From Geodermatophilus obscurus (GTDB lineage: Bacteria; Actinomycetota; Actinomycetes; Mycobacteriales; Geodermatophilaceae): a stretch of 64,000 nucleotides of DNA. Every line of letters begins with the position of its first letter. Position 1 is the stretch's first letter. The position numbers were made by a program, and so were the translations under genes. A model generated the notes under the pieces. It ran no database searches. It worked only from the letters and a program-made list of their open reading frames with translations, and was not told the DNA's origin. Where the stretch lies: positions 1 through 64,000 of the forward strand of contig NZ_FRDM01000013.1 of NCBI RefSeq assembly GCF_900143215.1, written 5' to 3'. Shown here piece by piece: positions 50,996 through 59,486 of the stretch.

Positions 50996-52480
50996 GTGCA
51001 CCGCTGGACCCGCGTGCTGGCCGTCACGGTCGTGACCGCCGGGACGGTGCTCGTCGCCCCCTCCACGGCCGGCGCCGCCGGTACCGGGCTGGTGCGTCTG
51101 GCCCACCTGTCCCCCGACACCCCGGCGGTCGACGTGTACGTCGACTCGGTCGCCGATCCCGGCGACGGGACGGCGCTGCTCACCGTGCCCGGCGTCGGCT
51201 ACGGGACCATCACCGACTACCAGGACGTGCCCGGGGGGGTCTACACCGTCAGCATGCGCGCGGCCGGGGCCGACCCGGCCACCCCACCGGTGCTCTCCAC
51301 CACCGTGCAGGTCGGCAGCGACAGCGCACGCACCGTCGCCGGGGTGGGCCGCTTCGCCGACCTGGGCCTGGCGGTGCTCGAGGACGACCTCGCGCTCCCG
51401 CCGTCCGGGCAGGCGCGGGTGCGGGTGGTGTCCGCCGCGGCCGGCGCGCCGACGCTCCACGCCGCGGCCGGCGGCACCGGGATCGCCGGGGACCTGGCCT
51501 TCGCCGAGGCCGGGAGGTACACCGCCGTGTCCGGCAACGCGGACCGGCTGCAACTGGCGGTGGACGGCGAGCAGACCGAGCTGCCGCTCGACCTGGCCGC
51601 GGGCTCGGTCTACAGCTTGTTCGTCCTCGACCGGCCCGAGGGCGGGCTGACCCTGCGCACCGTGCTGGACGCCGCGGGCTCCGGGGTGGTCCCGACCGGC
51701 GGCGTGGAAACCGGCGCCGGCGGCACCGCGGCCGGGGAGCTGGAGCCGGGCCTCGTCGGCGGTGCCGTCGGGCTCACGCTGCTGACCGGCCTGGTCCTGA
51801 CCCGGCGGTCGCGGGCGGGGGTCCCGCGCGGCACGCCGCCGCATTCCGAGGTCCGGCCGGTGAGCGGGCACCGGGAGTCGCGGCGACGACTGCTGCCGCT
51901 GGTCCGGGGGCTGCTCGCCGGCACCGCGGTGGTCGCCGGCACGGTGGCGGTGGTCCTCCCTGGCGGCGCCGGAACCGCCGGGGCGGCGCCGGCCGCGGAA
52001 TCCCCCGTCCCCGTGGTCGCCGAACGCGGCTCGGAGCGGACGGCGGCGCCGATCCGCGTACGCGTGCCGGCCATCGGCGTGGACAGCGAGCTGCGGCGGC
52101 TCGGCACCGACGCCACCGGCGTGCTGGTGCCACCGGACGACCACGACCGGGCCGGGTGGTTCGCCGGCAGCGCCGTCCCGGGCGACGTCGGCCCGGCGGT
52201 GGTCGCCGGCCACGTCGACTCGGTCGACGGGCCGGCGGTCTTCTCCCGCCTGGGCGAGCTCGGGCCCGGGAACGAGGTGCTCGTCGACCGCGCGGACGGG
52301 ACGACGGCGCGGTTCGCCGTCACCGGGGTCGACCGGTACCCCAAGAGCGACTTCCCGACCGAGTCGGTCTACGGGCCCACCCCGCGGGCGGAGCTGCGGC
52401 TGGTCACCTGCGGCGGCGAGTTCGACCGCGCCGCGCGCAGCTACGAGGACAACGTCGTCGTCTTCGCCCGCGCGAGGTGA
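50996..52480 (+). CDS. DUF4397 protein fused to class E/F sortase
   Basis: 494 residues in one uninterrupted frame. Signal peptide (HRWTRVLAVTVVTAGTVLVAPSTAGAAG), then a DUF4397 surface domain (about 30-250: LVRLAHLSPDTPAVDVYVDS, DVPGGVYTVSMRAAG), a transmembrane helix near residue 265 followed by Arg-rich residues, a second membrane segment near 310 and a sortase domain to the end. Sortase residues visible: His in VVAGHVDS, Cys in LRLVTCGG and Arg in RAARSYEDN. Usually such surface proteins and sortases are separate neighbouring genes. A GTG at 51860 (VSGHRESRRR) could be the old sortase start. GTG start with GGAGGA upstream. Confidence 0.85.
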   Translation: MHRWTRVLAVTVVTAGTVLVAPSTAGAAGTGLVRLAHLSPDTPAVDVYVDSVADPGDGTALLTVPGVGYGTITDYQDVPGGVYTVSMRAAGADPATPPVLSTTVQVGSDSARTVAGVGRFADLGLAVLEDDLALPPSGQARVRVVSAAAGAPTLHAAAGGTGIAGDLAFAEAGRYTAVSGNADRLQLAVDGEQTELPLDLAAGSVYSLFVLDRPEGGLTLRTVLDAAGSGVVPTGGVETGAGGTAAGELEPGLVGGAVGLTLLTGLVLTRRSRAGVPRGTPPHSEVRPVSGHRESRRRLLPLVRGLLAGTAVVAGTVAVVLPGGAGTAGAAPAAESPVPVVAERGSERTAAPIRVRVPAIGVDSELRRLGTDATGVLVPPDDHDRAGWFAGSAVPGDVGPAVVAGHVDSVDGPAVFSRLGELGPGNEVLVDRADGTTARFAVTGVDRYPKSDFPTESVYGPTPRAELRLVTCGGEFDRAARSYEDNVVVFARAR

Positions 52481-52588
52481 TGGAACGGCCCCGCTGCAAG
52501 GTCCCGCGCCGAGCCCGGTGACGTACTGGAACGGCCCCGTCCAGGGCACCGTCCTGAGCCTGCGAAGGGCGGGGAGGACGGGGTCCTT
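52481..52588. repeat. Intergenic hairpin repeat, copy 14 (compound)
   Basis: GGAACGGCCCCGCTGCAAGGTCCCG, module CGAGCCCGGTGACGTACTGG (52510-52529), CCCCGTCCAGGGCACCGTCC, GAGCCTGCGAAGGGCGGGG, AGGACGGGGTCCTT. Fills the gap between convergent genes. Confidence 0.85.
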
Positions 52589-52590
52589 GC

Positions 52591-52896
52591 TCAGCGGCGG
52601 TGACCCCGGGACTGCCAGCAGGTCGCGTGCCAGTGCCGGCGCAGGTCGGCGGCCGAGTCGGTGTCCCAGGGGTCGAGGTCGGAGTCGCGCGGATAGGCCG
52701 GCCAGGTCACCAGGTGCGGCGTTCCCAGGCGGATCTCCTGGTCGCAGCCCGGGCAGCGGTAGGTCTTGCCGCTCGCGGCCCCGGTGAGCCGGCGCACCAC
52801 CCAGTCCCCGTCGGCCGCCTCCTCCACCGTCTCGGTACGGCGCAGGGGGTCACGGCCCGCAGGCCGTGACCCCCTCCGACCGCTGCGCCGGGGCAC
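52591..52896 (-). CDS. Small zinc-ribbon-like protein (conserved actinobacterial hypothetical)
   Basis: 101 residues. The conserved core is WVVRRLTGAASGKTYRCPGC, then DQEIRLGTPHLVTWP, ending RHWHATCWQSRG; the CPGC pair with later His and Cys suggests one zinc site. Similar short proteins are widespread in Streptomyces and relatives, often mislabelled ATP/GTP-binding. Function unknown. The GTG chosen gives a basic PRRSGRRGSRP N-terminus and avoids overlap with the upstream dehydrogenase stop; GTG at 52827 (78 residues) is an alternative because a perfect hairpin lies between the two starts. Confidence 0.7.
   Translation of the reverse strand: MPRRSGRRGSRPAGRDPLRRTETVEEAADGDWVVRRLTGAASGKTYRCPGCDQEIRLGTPHLVTWPAYPRDSDLDPWDTDSAADLRRHWHATCWQSRGHRR
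52845..52874. terminator. Perfect 13-bp hairpin just downstream of the 3-hydroxybutyryl-CoA dehydrogenase gene
   Basis: GGGGGTCACGGCC / GGCCGTGACCCCC with tetraloop CGCA, 27 bases after the dehydrogenase stop. It may end that transcript, yet it overlaps the possible first codons of the zinc-ribbon gene, so read-through or a later start must be considered. Confidence 0.65.
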
Positions 52897-52900
52897 CGGG

Positions 52901-54697
52901 TCAGCGGCGCGCCAGGTCACGGTTGGCGTGGTCCCGGAACCCGCGGCCGGTCTTGCGGCCCAGGTACCCGGCGGTGACCAGGTGCTCGAGCAGCGGGGCC
53001 GGCGCGAAGCCGGGCTCGCGGAACTCGGTGTAGAGCTCCCGCTCGATGGCCAGGGACACGTCGAGGCCGACGACGTCCAGCAGCTCGAAGGGGCCCATCG
53101 GGTAGCCGCAGCCGACCTTCATGGCGGCGTCGATGTCGTCGGCGGTCGCGTAGTGCGCCTCGAGCATCTTGACCGCGTCGTTGAGGTAGGGGAACAGCAG
53201 CGCGTTGACGATGAAGCCGGCCCGGTCGCTGCAGGACACCGCGTGCTTGCCCAGCCGCTGCGACACGGCGTGCGCGGTCGCCGCGACGTCGGGCGCGGTG
53301 GAGATGGTCGAGACGACCTCCACGAGCTTCATCACCTGCGCCGGGTTGAAGAAGTGCATGCCGACGACGTCCTCCGGCCGGCCGCTGGCCTGGGCGCACT
53401 CGATGACCGGGAGGCTGGAGGTCGTGGTGGCCAGCACGGCGCCGGGCCTGGCGATCTCGCCGAGGTTGGCGAACAGCGCCTCCTTGACCGGCAGCGACTC
53501 GACGACGGCCTCGATGACCAGGTCGCGGTCGGCGAGCTCGTCGAGGACCGTCGTCCCGCTGACCCGGACGAGCGCCTCGTCGCGCGCGGCCTCGTCGAGC
53601 CGGCCGCGCTGCACCTGCTTCTCCAGCGACTTCGCCAGCGCGGTGCGGACGGCCTCGACCTTCTCCGGCGACCGGGCGACGAAGCGGACGTCGTAGCCGC
53701 CCTTGGCGACGACCTCGATGATCCCGGTGGCCATCGTCCCCGAGCCGACGACGCCGACCGTGCGGACCTCGCGGGCGCCCTCGGCGGCCCTGCCCTCGGC
53801 CGGGGTCTGGGCGTCGGGCACCACCTCGGCGGAGTCGCGGCCGGCGTAGGTGTAGAAGCCGCGGCCGGACTTCCGGCCGAGCAGGCCCGCGGTCATCATC
53901 TGCTTGATGATCGGGTTGGGCGCGTGCAGCCGGTCGCGGGACTGCCGGTACATCGTCTCGAGGATCTCGAAGGCGGTGTCGATGCCGATGAGGTCCATGA
54001 GCGCCAGCGGGCCCATCGGCAGGCCGCAGCCCAGCCGCATGGCCGCGTCGATGTCCTCACGGCTGGCGTAGCGGTTCTCGTACATGGAGACCGCGTGGTT
54101 CAGGTAGCCGAACAGCAGCGCGTTGGCGATGAAGCCGGCCTTGTCGCCGATGGTGACGTCGACCTTGCCCAGCCGCGCGGCCAGCGCCTCGACGTCCTCG
54201 ACCACCGGTTGTTCGGTCACCACCGTGCGCACCACCTCGACCAGCTTCATGACCGGCGCCGGGTTGAAGAAGTGCATGCCGATGACCTTGCCCGGCCGCC
54301 CCGTGGCCACCGAGATCTCGGTGACCGACAGGCTCGAGGTGTTGGTGGCCAGGATGGTGTCCGGCGGGCAGATCTTGTCGAGCGCGGCGAAGATCTCGCG
54401 CTTGAGCTCCAGCCGTTCGGGCACGGCCTCGACGACGAGCTCGGCCTGGGTGAGGTCCTCCAGCGAGGTGCCGAACCGGATGCGGCCGAGGATCGCGTCG
54501 CGCTCGGCGGCGTCGAGCTTGCCGCGCGTGACCGCCCGCCCGGTGGAGTGCTCCAGGTGCTCACGGCCGCGGGCCACGGCCGCCTCGTCGACGTCCACGG
54601 CGGTCACCGACAGGCCCGCCCGGGCGAGCACCTCGGCGATGCCGGCACCCATCGTGCCCAGCCCCACCACGCCGACCTCGGTCAGTTCTCTGGCCAC
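52901..54697 (-). CDS. 3-hydroxybutyryl-CoA dehydrogenase, tandem two-domain form
   Basis: 598 residues made of two complete 3-hydroxyacyl-CoA dehydrogenase units. Unit 1 (about 5-285) has VGVVGLGTMGAGIAEVLARAG and GMHFFNPAPVMKLVEVV; unit 2 (about 310-590) has VGVVGSGTMATGIIEVVAKGG and GMHFFNPAQVMKLVEVV. Catalytic His and Glu and the NAD glycine motif are kept in both, so both may be active. Doubled forms of about 590 residues occur in other actinobacteria. Reduces acetoacetyl-CoA (or oxidises 3-hydroxybutyryl-CoA). GTG start; a copy of the shared operator lies 94 bases upstream. Confidence 0.94.
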   Translation of the reverse strand: MARELTEVGVVGLGTMGAGIAEVLARAGLSVTAVDVDEAAVARGREHLEHSTGRAVTRGKLDAAERDAILGRIRFGTSLEDLTQAELVVEAVPERLELKREIFAALDKICPPDTILATNTSSLSVTEISVATGRPGKVIGMHFFNPAPVMKLVEVVRTVVTEQPVVEDVEALAARLGKVDVTIGDKAGFIANALLFGYLNHAVSMYENRYASREDIDAAMRLGCGLPMGPLALMDLIGIDTAFEILETMYRQSRDRLHAPNPIIKQMMTAGLLGRKSGRGFYTYAGRDSAEVVPDAQTPAEGRAAEGAREVRTVGVVGSGTMATGIIEVVAKGGYDVRFVARSPEKVEAVRTALAKSLEKQVQRGRLDEAARDEALVRVSGTTVLDELADRDLVIEAVVESLPVKEALFANLGEIARPGAVLATTTSSLPVIECAQASGRPEDVVGMHFFNPAQVMKLVEVVSTISTAPDVAATAHAVSQRLGKHAVSCSDRAGFIVNALLFPYLNDAVKMLEAHYATADDIDAAMKVGCGYPMGPFELLDVVGLDVSLAIERELYTEFREPGFAPAPLLEHLVTAGYLGRKTGRGFRDHANRDLARR

Positions 54698-54790
54698 GCT
54701 GCCATCTCCTCTGCGCCGGCACCCGGCCCCGGGCACCCCGTCCGCGATCGGGGGCAGTCTCGCACCCGCGGGCGACCGCGCGGACGCCGG

Positions 54791-54806
54791 GCTACCGTCC
54801 GGTAAC
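54791..54806. promoter_or_regulatory. Operator-like palindrome upstream of the 3-hydroxybutyryl-CoA dehydrogenase gene
   Basis: GCTACCGTCCGGTAAC, 14 of 16 matches to GTTACCGGCCGGTAAC, in the gap after the nucS stop. Confidence 0.65.
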
Positions 54807-54808
54807 GC

Positions 54809-55480
54809 TCAGAACAGCCGCTGCGAGGGGTCGTCGGTGCCCTTGAGGACGGCGTAGTCGACCGTCACGCAGTCGATGCCGCGGTCCTGCGCGAGCACCT
54901 TCGCCTGCGGCTTGATCTCCTGTGCCGCGAAGACCCCGCGCACCGGCGCCAGCAGCGGGTCGCGGTTGAGCAGCTCGAGGTAGCGGGTCAGCTGCTCCAC
55001 GCCGTCGATCTCGCCGCGGCGCTTGACCTCGACGGCCACGGTGGCGCCGGCGGCGTCGCGGCAGAGCAGGTCCACCGGGCCGATCGCGGTCGGGTACTCG
55101 CGGCGGACCAGCGACCAGCCGGCCCCGAAGGTCTCCACGTGCAGCGCGAGCAGCCGCTGCAGCTCGGCCTCCACGCCGTCCTTCTGCAGGCCCGGGTCGA
55201 CCCCGAGCTCGTGGGAGCTGTCGTGCTCGACCGACTCGATGGTGATGATCAGCTGCTCGCCGGCCTTGTTGGTGACCGTCCAGGTGCCCGCACCGTCGAC
55301 CAGCTCGTCCGTGAACGAGCACGGCGGGGTCATCCAGTTCAGCGGCTTGTAGGCGCGGTCGTCGGCGTGCACCGACACCGACCCGTCCGCCTTGACCAGC
55401 AGCAGCCGCGGCGCCATGGGCAGGTGGGCGGTCAGCCGCCCCACGTAGTCGACCGAGCAGCGGGCGATGACCAGACGCAC
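54809..55480 (-). CDS. nucS: Mismatch-specific endonuclease NucS (EndoMS)
   Basis: 223 residues, the same length as mycobacterial NucS. N-terminal DNA-binding/dimer domain: [50 protein letters not shown]-terminal PD-(D/E)XK nuclease: [51 protein letters not shown], with the catalytic Asp, Glu and Lys in PVDLL and VEVKRR. It cuts both strands at mismatches and provides the non-canonical mismatch repair of actinobacteria lacking MutS/MutL. The GTG start reproduces the family N-terminus exactly. Confidence 0.97.
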   Translation of the reverse strand: MRLVIARCSVDYVGRLTAHLPMAPRLLLVKADGSVSVHADDRAYKPLNWMTPPCSFTDELVDGAGTWTVTNKAGEQLIITIESVEHDSSHELGVDPGLQKDGVEAELQRLLALHVETFGAGWSLVRREYPTAIGPVDLLCRDAAGATVAVEVKRRGEIDGVEQLTRYLELLNRDPLLAPVRGVFAAQEIKPQAKVLAQDRGIDCVTVDYAVLKGTDDPSQRLF

Positions 55481-55557
55481 GGGGACCGACGGTACCGAAC
55501 CGGCAACGACCGGCCCGGAGCGACGGGGTGCCCACCGGAGCACGGCATCCTGACCAG

Positions 55558-56415
55558 GTGAGACGCGCCCCGCTGCCCGCCGTCCTGGTCCTGCTCGCGC
55601 TGGTGACCGGCTGCGCCGGCAACGGCGGCGAGGCCGCGGCTCCCCGGCCGACGCCCGTCTCCGACGGGCCGGGCCGGTTGGTGCTGGAGGTCGAGCACGT
55701 CCGCGGCTTCACCACGCCGGAGGCCCTGGCCACGCGGGTGCCGCTGGTCGCCGTGTACGGCGACGGCCGGGTCGTGGCCCCCGGAGCGCAGATCGAGGTC
55801 CACCCGCCACCGGCATTGCCGTCCCTGCAGGTGTGGCGGCTGGACGCCGACGGCGTGCAGTCGGTCGTCGACCGCGCCGTCGCGGCCGGCGTGACCGGCA
55901 CCGCCGACCTGGGCACCCCACCGGTCGCCGACGCCCCGGCGACCCGGTTCACCCTCGTCACCGACGAGGGGACGGCGGTGCGCGAGGTCGAGGCGCTGTT
56001 CGAGATGCCCGGGGACAGCGGGCTCACCCTGGAGCAGCAGGCGGCGCGCGGGGAGCTGCTCGGCCTGCTGGAGGTGCTGAGGTCGCCGGAGCCGCTGGGC
56101 GCCACCCGCCCGGAGCCCTACGAGGCCGAGGCGGTGGCCGCGGTCGTCGCGCCGTGGACGCCGCCCGCGGACCCCGCGCTGGTCCAGCCGGAGGCTCCCT
56201 GGCCCGGCCCGGCGCTGCCCGGCGAGCCGCTGCCGGGTGGGCTGGGCCTGTGCTGCGTCGTCGCCCGCGGCACCCAGGCCGGGGCCGTGCTCGCCGCCGC
56301 GGCGTCGGCCACCACCCTGACGCCGTGGGTCGCGGGCGACGGCAGCCGGTGGACGCTCACGCTGCGCCCGCTGCTCCCGCACGAGACCGGCTGCGCGGAC
56401 CTCAGCGGCGGCTGA
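55558..56415 (+). CDS. Predicted lipoprotein of unknown function
   Basis: 285 residues. Starts [24 protein letters not shown]: a short signal sequence with lipobox VTGC. The mature part is mostly beta-like with no motif I recognise: [35 protein letters not shown] and a C-terminal [11 protein letters not shown]. The first part resembles secreted actinobacterial proteins annotated only as hypothetical. Two late Cys (LGLCCVV, ETGC) might form a disulfide. The GTG lies 77 bases from the divergent nucS start. Confidence 0.75.
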   Translation: MRRAPLPAVLVLLALVTGCAGNGGEAAAPRPTPVSDGPGRLVLEVEHVRGFTTPEALATRVPLVAVYGDGRVVAPGAQIEVHPPPALPSLQVWRLDADGVQSVVDRAVAAGVTGTADLGTPPVADAPATRFTLVTDEGTAVREVEALFEMPGDSGLTLEQQAARGELLGLLEVLRSPEPLGATRPEPYEAEAVAAVVAPWTPPADPALVQPEAPWPGPALPGEPLPGGLGLCCVVARGTQAGAVLAAAASATTLTPWVAGDGSRWTLTLRPLLPHETGCADLSGG

Positions 56416-56421
56416 GACGAC

Positions 56422-56457
56422 GCAGGCCCGGCCCTCCAGGTGGAGGACCGGGCCTGC
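56422..56457. terminator. Bidirectional hairpin between the lipoprotein and dicarboxylate-carrier genes
   Basis: 16-base arms GCAGGCCCGGCCCTCC and GGAGGACCGGGCCTGC with a single mismatch and an AGGT loop; six bases after one stop and 13 from the other. Confidence 0.8.
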
Positions 56458-56470
56458 GGAGGTCGGACGG

Positions 56471-57805
56471 CTAGACCGTCACCGGCCGGCGCAGGTCGTC
56501 GTCCACCTCGACCCGGACCACCGGGTCCACCGTGGAGGTCGACCGGTACCGGTCCACGTCGAGGATGCCCTCGCGCTTGGCGACGATCGTCGGGACCAGC
56601 GCCTGGCCGGCGACGTTCACCGCGGTCCGGCCCATGTCCAGGATCGGGTCGATCGCCAGCAGCAGGCCGACGCCGGCCAGCGGAAGGCCCAGCGTGGAGA
56701 GGGTCAGCGTCAGCATGACCACCGCGCCGGTGACCCCGGCCGTGGCCGCCGAGCCGACGACCGAGACCAGCGCGATCAGCAGGTAGTCGGTGAGCGACAG
56801 GTCCACGCCGAAGAACTGGGCCACGAAGATCGCGGCCAGGGCCGGGTAGATCGCCGCGCAGCCGTCCATCTTCGTCGTCGCACCGAGCGGCACGGCGAAG
56901 GAGGCGTAGGACCGCGGCACCCCGAGGTTCTGCTCGGCCACCCGCTCGGTCACCGGCAGGGTGCCGATCGAGGAGCGGGAGACGAAGGCCAGCTGGATGG
57001 CCGGCCAGGCGCCGGCGAAGTACCGCAGCGGCGAGAGGCCGTGCAGCCGCAGCAGCACCGGGTAGACGACGAACAGCACGAGCGCGAGACCGGCGTAGAC
57101 GGACCCGGCGAAGACGCCGAGCGAGCCGAGGGACTCCCAGCCGTAGCTGGCCACGGCGTTGCCGATCAGGCCGACGGTGCCGAGCGGGGCCAGCAGGATG
57201 ACCCACCACAGCAGCTTCTGCACGATCGCCAGCGCCGAGCGGGTCAGCGCCAGGAACGGCTCGGCCGGCTCGCCGACCTTGAGCGCGGCGACGCCGATCG
57301 CCACGGCCAGCACGATCAGCTGCAGCACGTTGAAGGACAGCCCGCCGTCGGCCGAGGACTGCAGGCCGAGGATGTTGACGGGCACCAGGCCGGTGAGGAA
57401 GTCCCACCAGGAACCGGTGGTCTCGGGCGCGGCCTGGGCGGTGGCGTCGACGGAGCTGTTGCGGCCCGGCTGGGTGAGCAGGCCCAGGCCGATGCCGAGG
57501 GAGACCGCGATGAGTGCGGTGATCGCGAACCACAGCAGCGTCTGTCCGGCGAGCCGGGCGGCGTTGGAGACCTGCCGGAGGTTGGCGATGCTCACGATCA
57601 CCGCGGTGACGATCAGCGGCGGGACGAGGACCTTCAACAGCGTGACGAAGGTGCTGCCGATGGTCTGCAGGGTGCTGGTCAGCCAGTTCGGCGTCCCGTC
57701 GGCGACGGGACCCATGTCCCGGGCGACGAGGCCGAGGGCGACGCCCAGCACGAGGGCGAGGAGGACCTGCGCCGCGAACGGGACGCGGCGGAGACGAGCG
57801 AGCAC
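56471..57805 (-). CDS. Dicarboxylate/amino acid:cation symporter (DAACS, GltP/DctA family)
   Basis: 444 residues with eight helices and the re-entrant hairpins of the GltPh fold. Helical-hairpin 1 region AFVSRSSIGTLPVTERVAEQNLGVP has the serine-rich SRSS motif; ATTKMDGCAAIYPALAAIF is the NMDG-like cation-site motif (here KMDG), and LLAIDPILDMGRTAVNVAGQAL is the conserved helix-8 substrate motif with Asp, Arg-Thr and Asn. Transports C4-dicarboxylates or acidic amino acids with Na+ or H+. A succinate/malate role would fit the C4 acid metabolism nearby, but is inferred only. Confidence 0.9.
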   Translation of the reverse strand: MLARLRRVPFAAQVLLALVLGVALGLVARDMGPVADGTPNWLTSTLQTIGSTFVTLLKVLVPPLIVTAVIVSIANLRQVSNAARLAGQTLLWFAITALIAVSLGIGLGLLTQPGRNSSVDATAQAAPETTGSWWDFLTGLVPVNILGLQSSADGGLSFNVLQLIVLAVAIGVAALKVGEPAEPFLALTRSALAIVQKLLWWVILLAPLGTVGLIGNAVASYGWESLGSLGVFAGSVYAGLALVLFVVYPVLLRLHGLSPLRYFAGAWPAIQLAFVSRSSIGTLPVTERVAEQNLGVPRSYASFAVPLGATTKMDGCAAIYPALAAIFVAQFFGVDLSLTDYLLIALVSVVGSAATAGVTGAVVMLTLTLSTLGLPLAGVGLLLAIDPILDMGRTAVNVAGQALVPTIVAKREGILDVDRYRSTSTVDPVVRVEVDDDLRRPVTV

Positions 57806-57999
57806 GGGGGTGCCTTTCCGGGAACGGCGCGGAGGGACGACGGAGCGCGGGCGCTCAGGAGTCGGCCGTCATCCGCCCGAAGTCGAGCGCACGCCGCCGG
57901 GTCAGGCCCCAGAGGTTCTCCACATGGGAGGCAAGGCGGCGCGCGGCGTGTTGCATCCCGCTGTGCGGAGGATCACCGCGCCGACGGGCGGCGGTGGGG

Positions 58000-58380
58000 T
58001 CAGCGGCGGGCGTCCCGAGCGGGGACGGCGTAGTCGCCGAAGGCCGGGTCTGCCGTGAGCACGGTGAGCGCCTCCGCCTGGGCCTGGGCGATCAGCAGCC
58101 GGTCGAACGGGTCCCGGTGGTGCCAGGGCAGCGACTCCAGCCGCCGGAGGTGCTCGTCCTCGATGCCGAGACGGCGGACCCCGGACTCCGCCAGCACTGC
58201 GGGCAGTCCGGGCAGCGCAGCGAGCTTGCCGACCGAGACCTTGATCGCGATCTCCCACAGCGAGGCCGCGGAGACGACCAGCTCGGCAGCGGCCTCCACC
58301 TCATGGCGCGCCTGGGCCCCCAACCTGGGGTCGCCGGCCAGCAGCCAGAGCAGCGCGTTCGTGTCCAGCAGCAGGCGCAC
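58000..58380 (-). CDS. PIN-domain toxin (VapC-type)
   Basis: 126 residues. Three acidic groups of the PIN ribonuclease fold: Asp in RLLLDTNALLWL, Glu in SAASLWEIAIK, and Asp in HHRDPFDRLLIAQA. This SLWEIAIK...DPFDRLLIAQ subtype is the common VapC partnered with Phd/YefM antitoxins. Likely cleaves RNA when released. GTG start three bases after the antitoxin stop. All catalytic acids are present, so the toxin is probably functional. Confidence 0.93.
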   Translation of the reverse strand: MRLLLDTNALLWLLAGDPRLGAQARHEVEAAAELVVSAASLWEIAIKVSVGKLAALPGLPAVLAESGVRRLGIEDEHLRRLESLPWHHRDPFDRLLIAQAQAEALTVLTADPAFGDYAVPARDARR

Positions 58381-58383
58381 GGG

Positions 58384-58632
58384 TCAGCCGTCGAGGTGCC
58401 GGTCGAAGGCCGCGGTGATCTCGGCGTCGGCCGTGTCGTAGTCCGGCGAGAACACGACCTGCCCGGCGAGGCGACCGAAGAGTGCCCGCCTCGCCGACGG
58501 CGCCACGGGGACCAACCGGAACTCCGTGACGCCGCCCCCGCGCCGCGTGATGATGACCTCCTCGCCGCGCTCGGCGGCGTCCAGCAGCTTCGACAGGTTC
58601 GTCTTGGCCTGGTGGACGTTGGCGACGGTCAT
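58384..58632 (-). CDS. Phd/YefM-family antitoxin (VapB-type)
   Basis: 82 residues. N-terminal DNA-binding/dimer part TVANVHQAKTNLSKLLDAAERGEEVIITRRGGGVTEFRLVPV is the classic Phd/YefM pattern; the C-terminal FSPDYDTADAEITAAFDRHLDG would wrap and block the PIN toxin. Normally represses its own operon. First gene of the pair; the ATG overlaps an AT-rich palindrome likely to be the operator. Confidence 0.93.
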   Translation of the reverse strand: MTVANVHQAKTNLSKLLDAAERGEEVIITRRGGGVTEFRLVPVAPSARRALFGRLAGQVVFSPDYDTADAEITAAFDRHLDG

Positions 58633-58642
58633 CTAGCTAGAT
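58631..58642. promoter_or_regulatory. Palindrome at the antitoxin start
   Basis: ATCTAGCTAGAT, a perfect 12-bp palindrome, AT-rich in a GC-rich region. It shares two bases with the antitoxin ATG. Sequence on the gene strand (CTAATCTAGCTAGATG) also contains TAATCT, a possible -10 of a near-leaderless transcript; autorepression is the likely purpose. Confidence 0.55.
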
Positions 58643-58656
58643 TAGCCCCGCAGCTG

Positions 58657-59430
58657 TCAGTCGGCCCAGACCGGGCGCCGCTTCTCCAGGAACGCCGACA
58701 TGCCCTCGACCGCCCCGGGGAGCTGGCTGGCGGCGGCCATCACCTCGACCGCGGTCGTGTAGGCGTCCCGCTCGGGCCGGCCCAGCTGGGCGTGCATCGT
58801 CTGCTTGCCCCACGCCTTGCTCGCCCGGGAACCGCGGGTCGCCCGGGCCATGAGGTCGGCGACGGCGGCGTCCAGCTCGGCGTCGGGCACCACCCGGTTG
58901 ACCAGGCCCCAGTCCAGCGCGGTCGCCGCGTCGATGACGTCCCCGGTCAGCGCGAGCTCCATGGCGCGCTTGCGGCCGACGTCGCGGGCGATGGCCACCA
59001 TCGGCGTGTGGCAGAACCAGCCGCCCTTGCCGCCGGGGGCGGCGAAGCCGGCCGACTCGGCGGCGACGGCCAGGTCGCAGGATGCCACCAGCTGGCAGCC
59101 GGCCGCGGTGGCCAGGGCGTGCACGCGGGCCAGCACCACCTGCGGGACGTCGTGCAGGGCCTGCATCAGCTCGGTGCACAGCTGCAGCAGGCTGCGCACC
59201 TCGGGAACCGGCCGGCCGGCGACGTCGGCGAAGTCGTGGCCGGCGCTGAACACCGGCCCCTCCGCGGCGATCACCAGGCCGGCCGCGTCGCTCTCCCCCA
59301 CCTCCGTCACGGCGGCCAGCAGCTGGGTCAGGTGGTCGCGGGAGAGCGCGTTGCGCTTCGCCGGCCGGCACATCGTGAGGGTGACGACGTCGCCGTCGCG
59401 TTCGACCCGGGGTGCGCCCTCTGCAGTCAT
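58657..59430 (-). CDS. ECHDC3-like crotonase-fold protein lacking catalytic glutamates
   Basis: 257 residues. Closest in pattern to enoyl-CoA hydratase domain-containing protein 3: ATAAGCQLVASCDLAVAAESAGFAAPGG, WFCHTPMVAIARDVGRKRAMELALTGD and the C-terminal GMSAFLEKRRPVW. The oxyanion-hole segment FSAGHDFADV is kept, but the two hydratase glutamates are replaced (Gln in GCQLVAS; no Glu in the GGKGGWF segment). It is therefore unlikely to be a normal enoyl-CoA hydratase; CoA-ester binding or another crotonase reaction is possible. Confidence 0.85.
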   Translation of the reverse strand: MTAEGAPRVERDGDVVTLTMCRPAKRNALSRDHLTQLLAAVTEVGESDAAGLVIAAEGPVFSAGHDFADVAGRPVPEVRSLLQLCTELMQALHDVPQVVLARVHALATAAGCQLVASCDLAVAAESAGFAAPGGKGGWFCHTPMVAIARDVGRKRAMELALTGDVIDAATALDWGLVNRVVPDAELDAAVADLMARATRGSRASKAWGKQTMHAQLGRPERDAYTTAVEVMAAASQLPGAVEGMSAFLEKRRPVWAD

Positions 59431-59486
59431 GCAGCGACCACACCACGGGGAGGCCGGTGCGGGCAACGGGCTGGCAGGCTCGGGGC

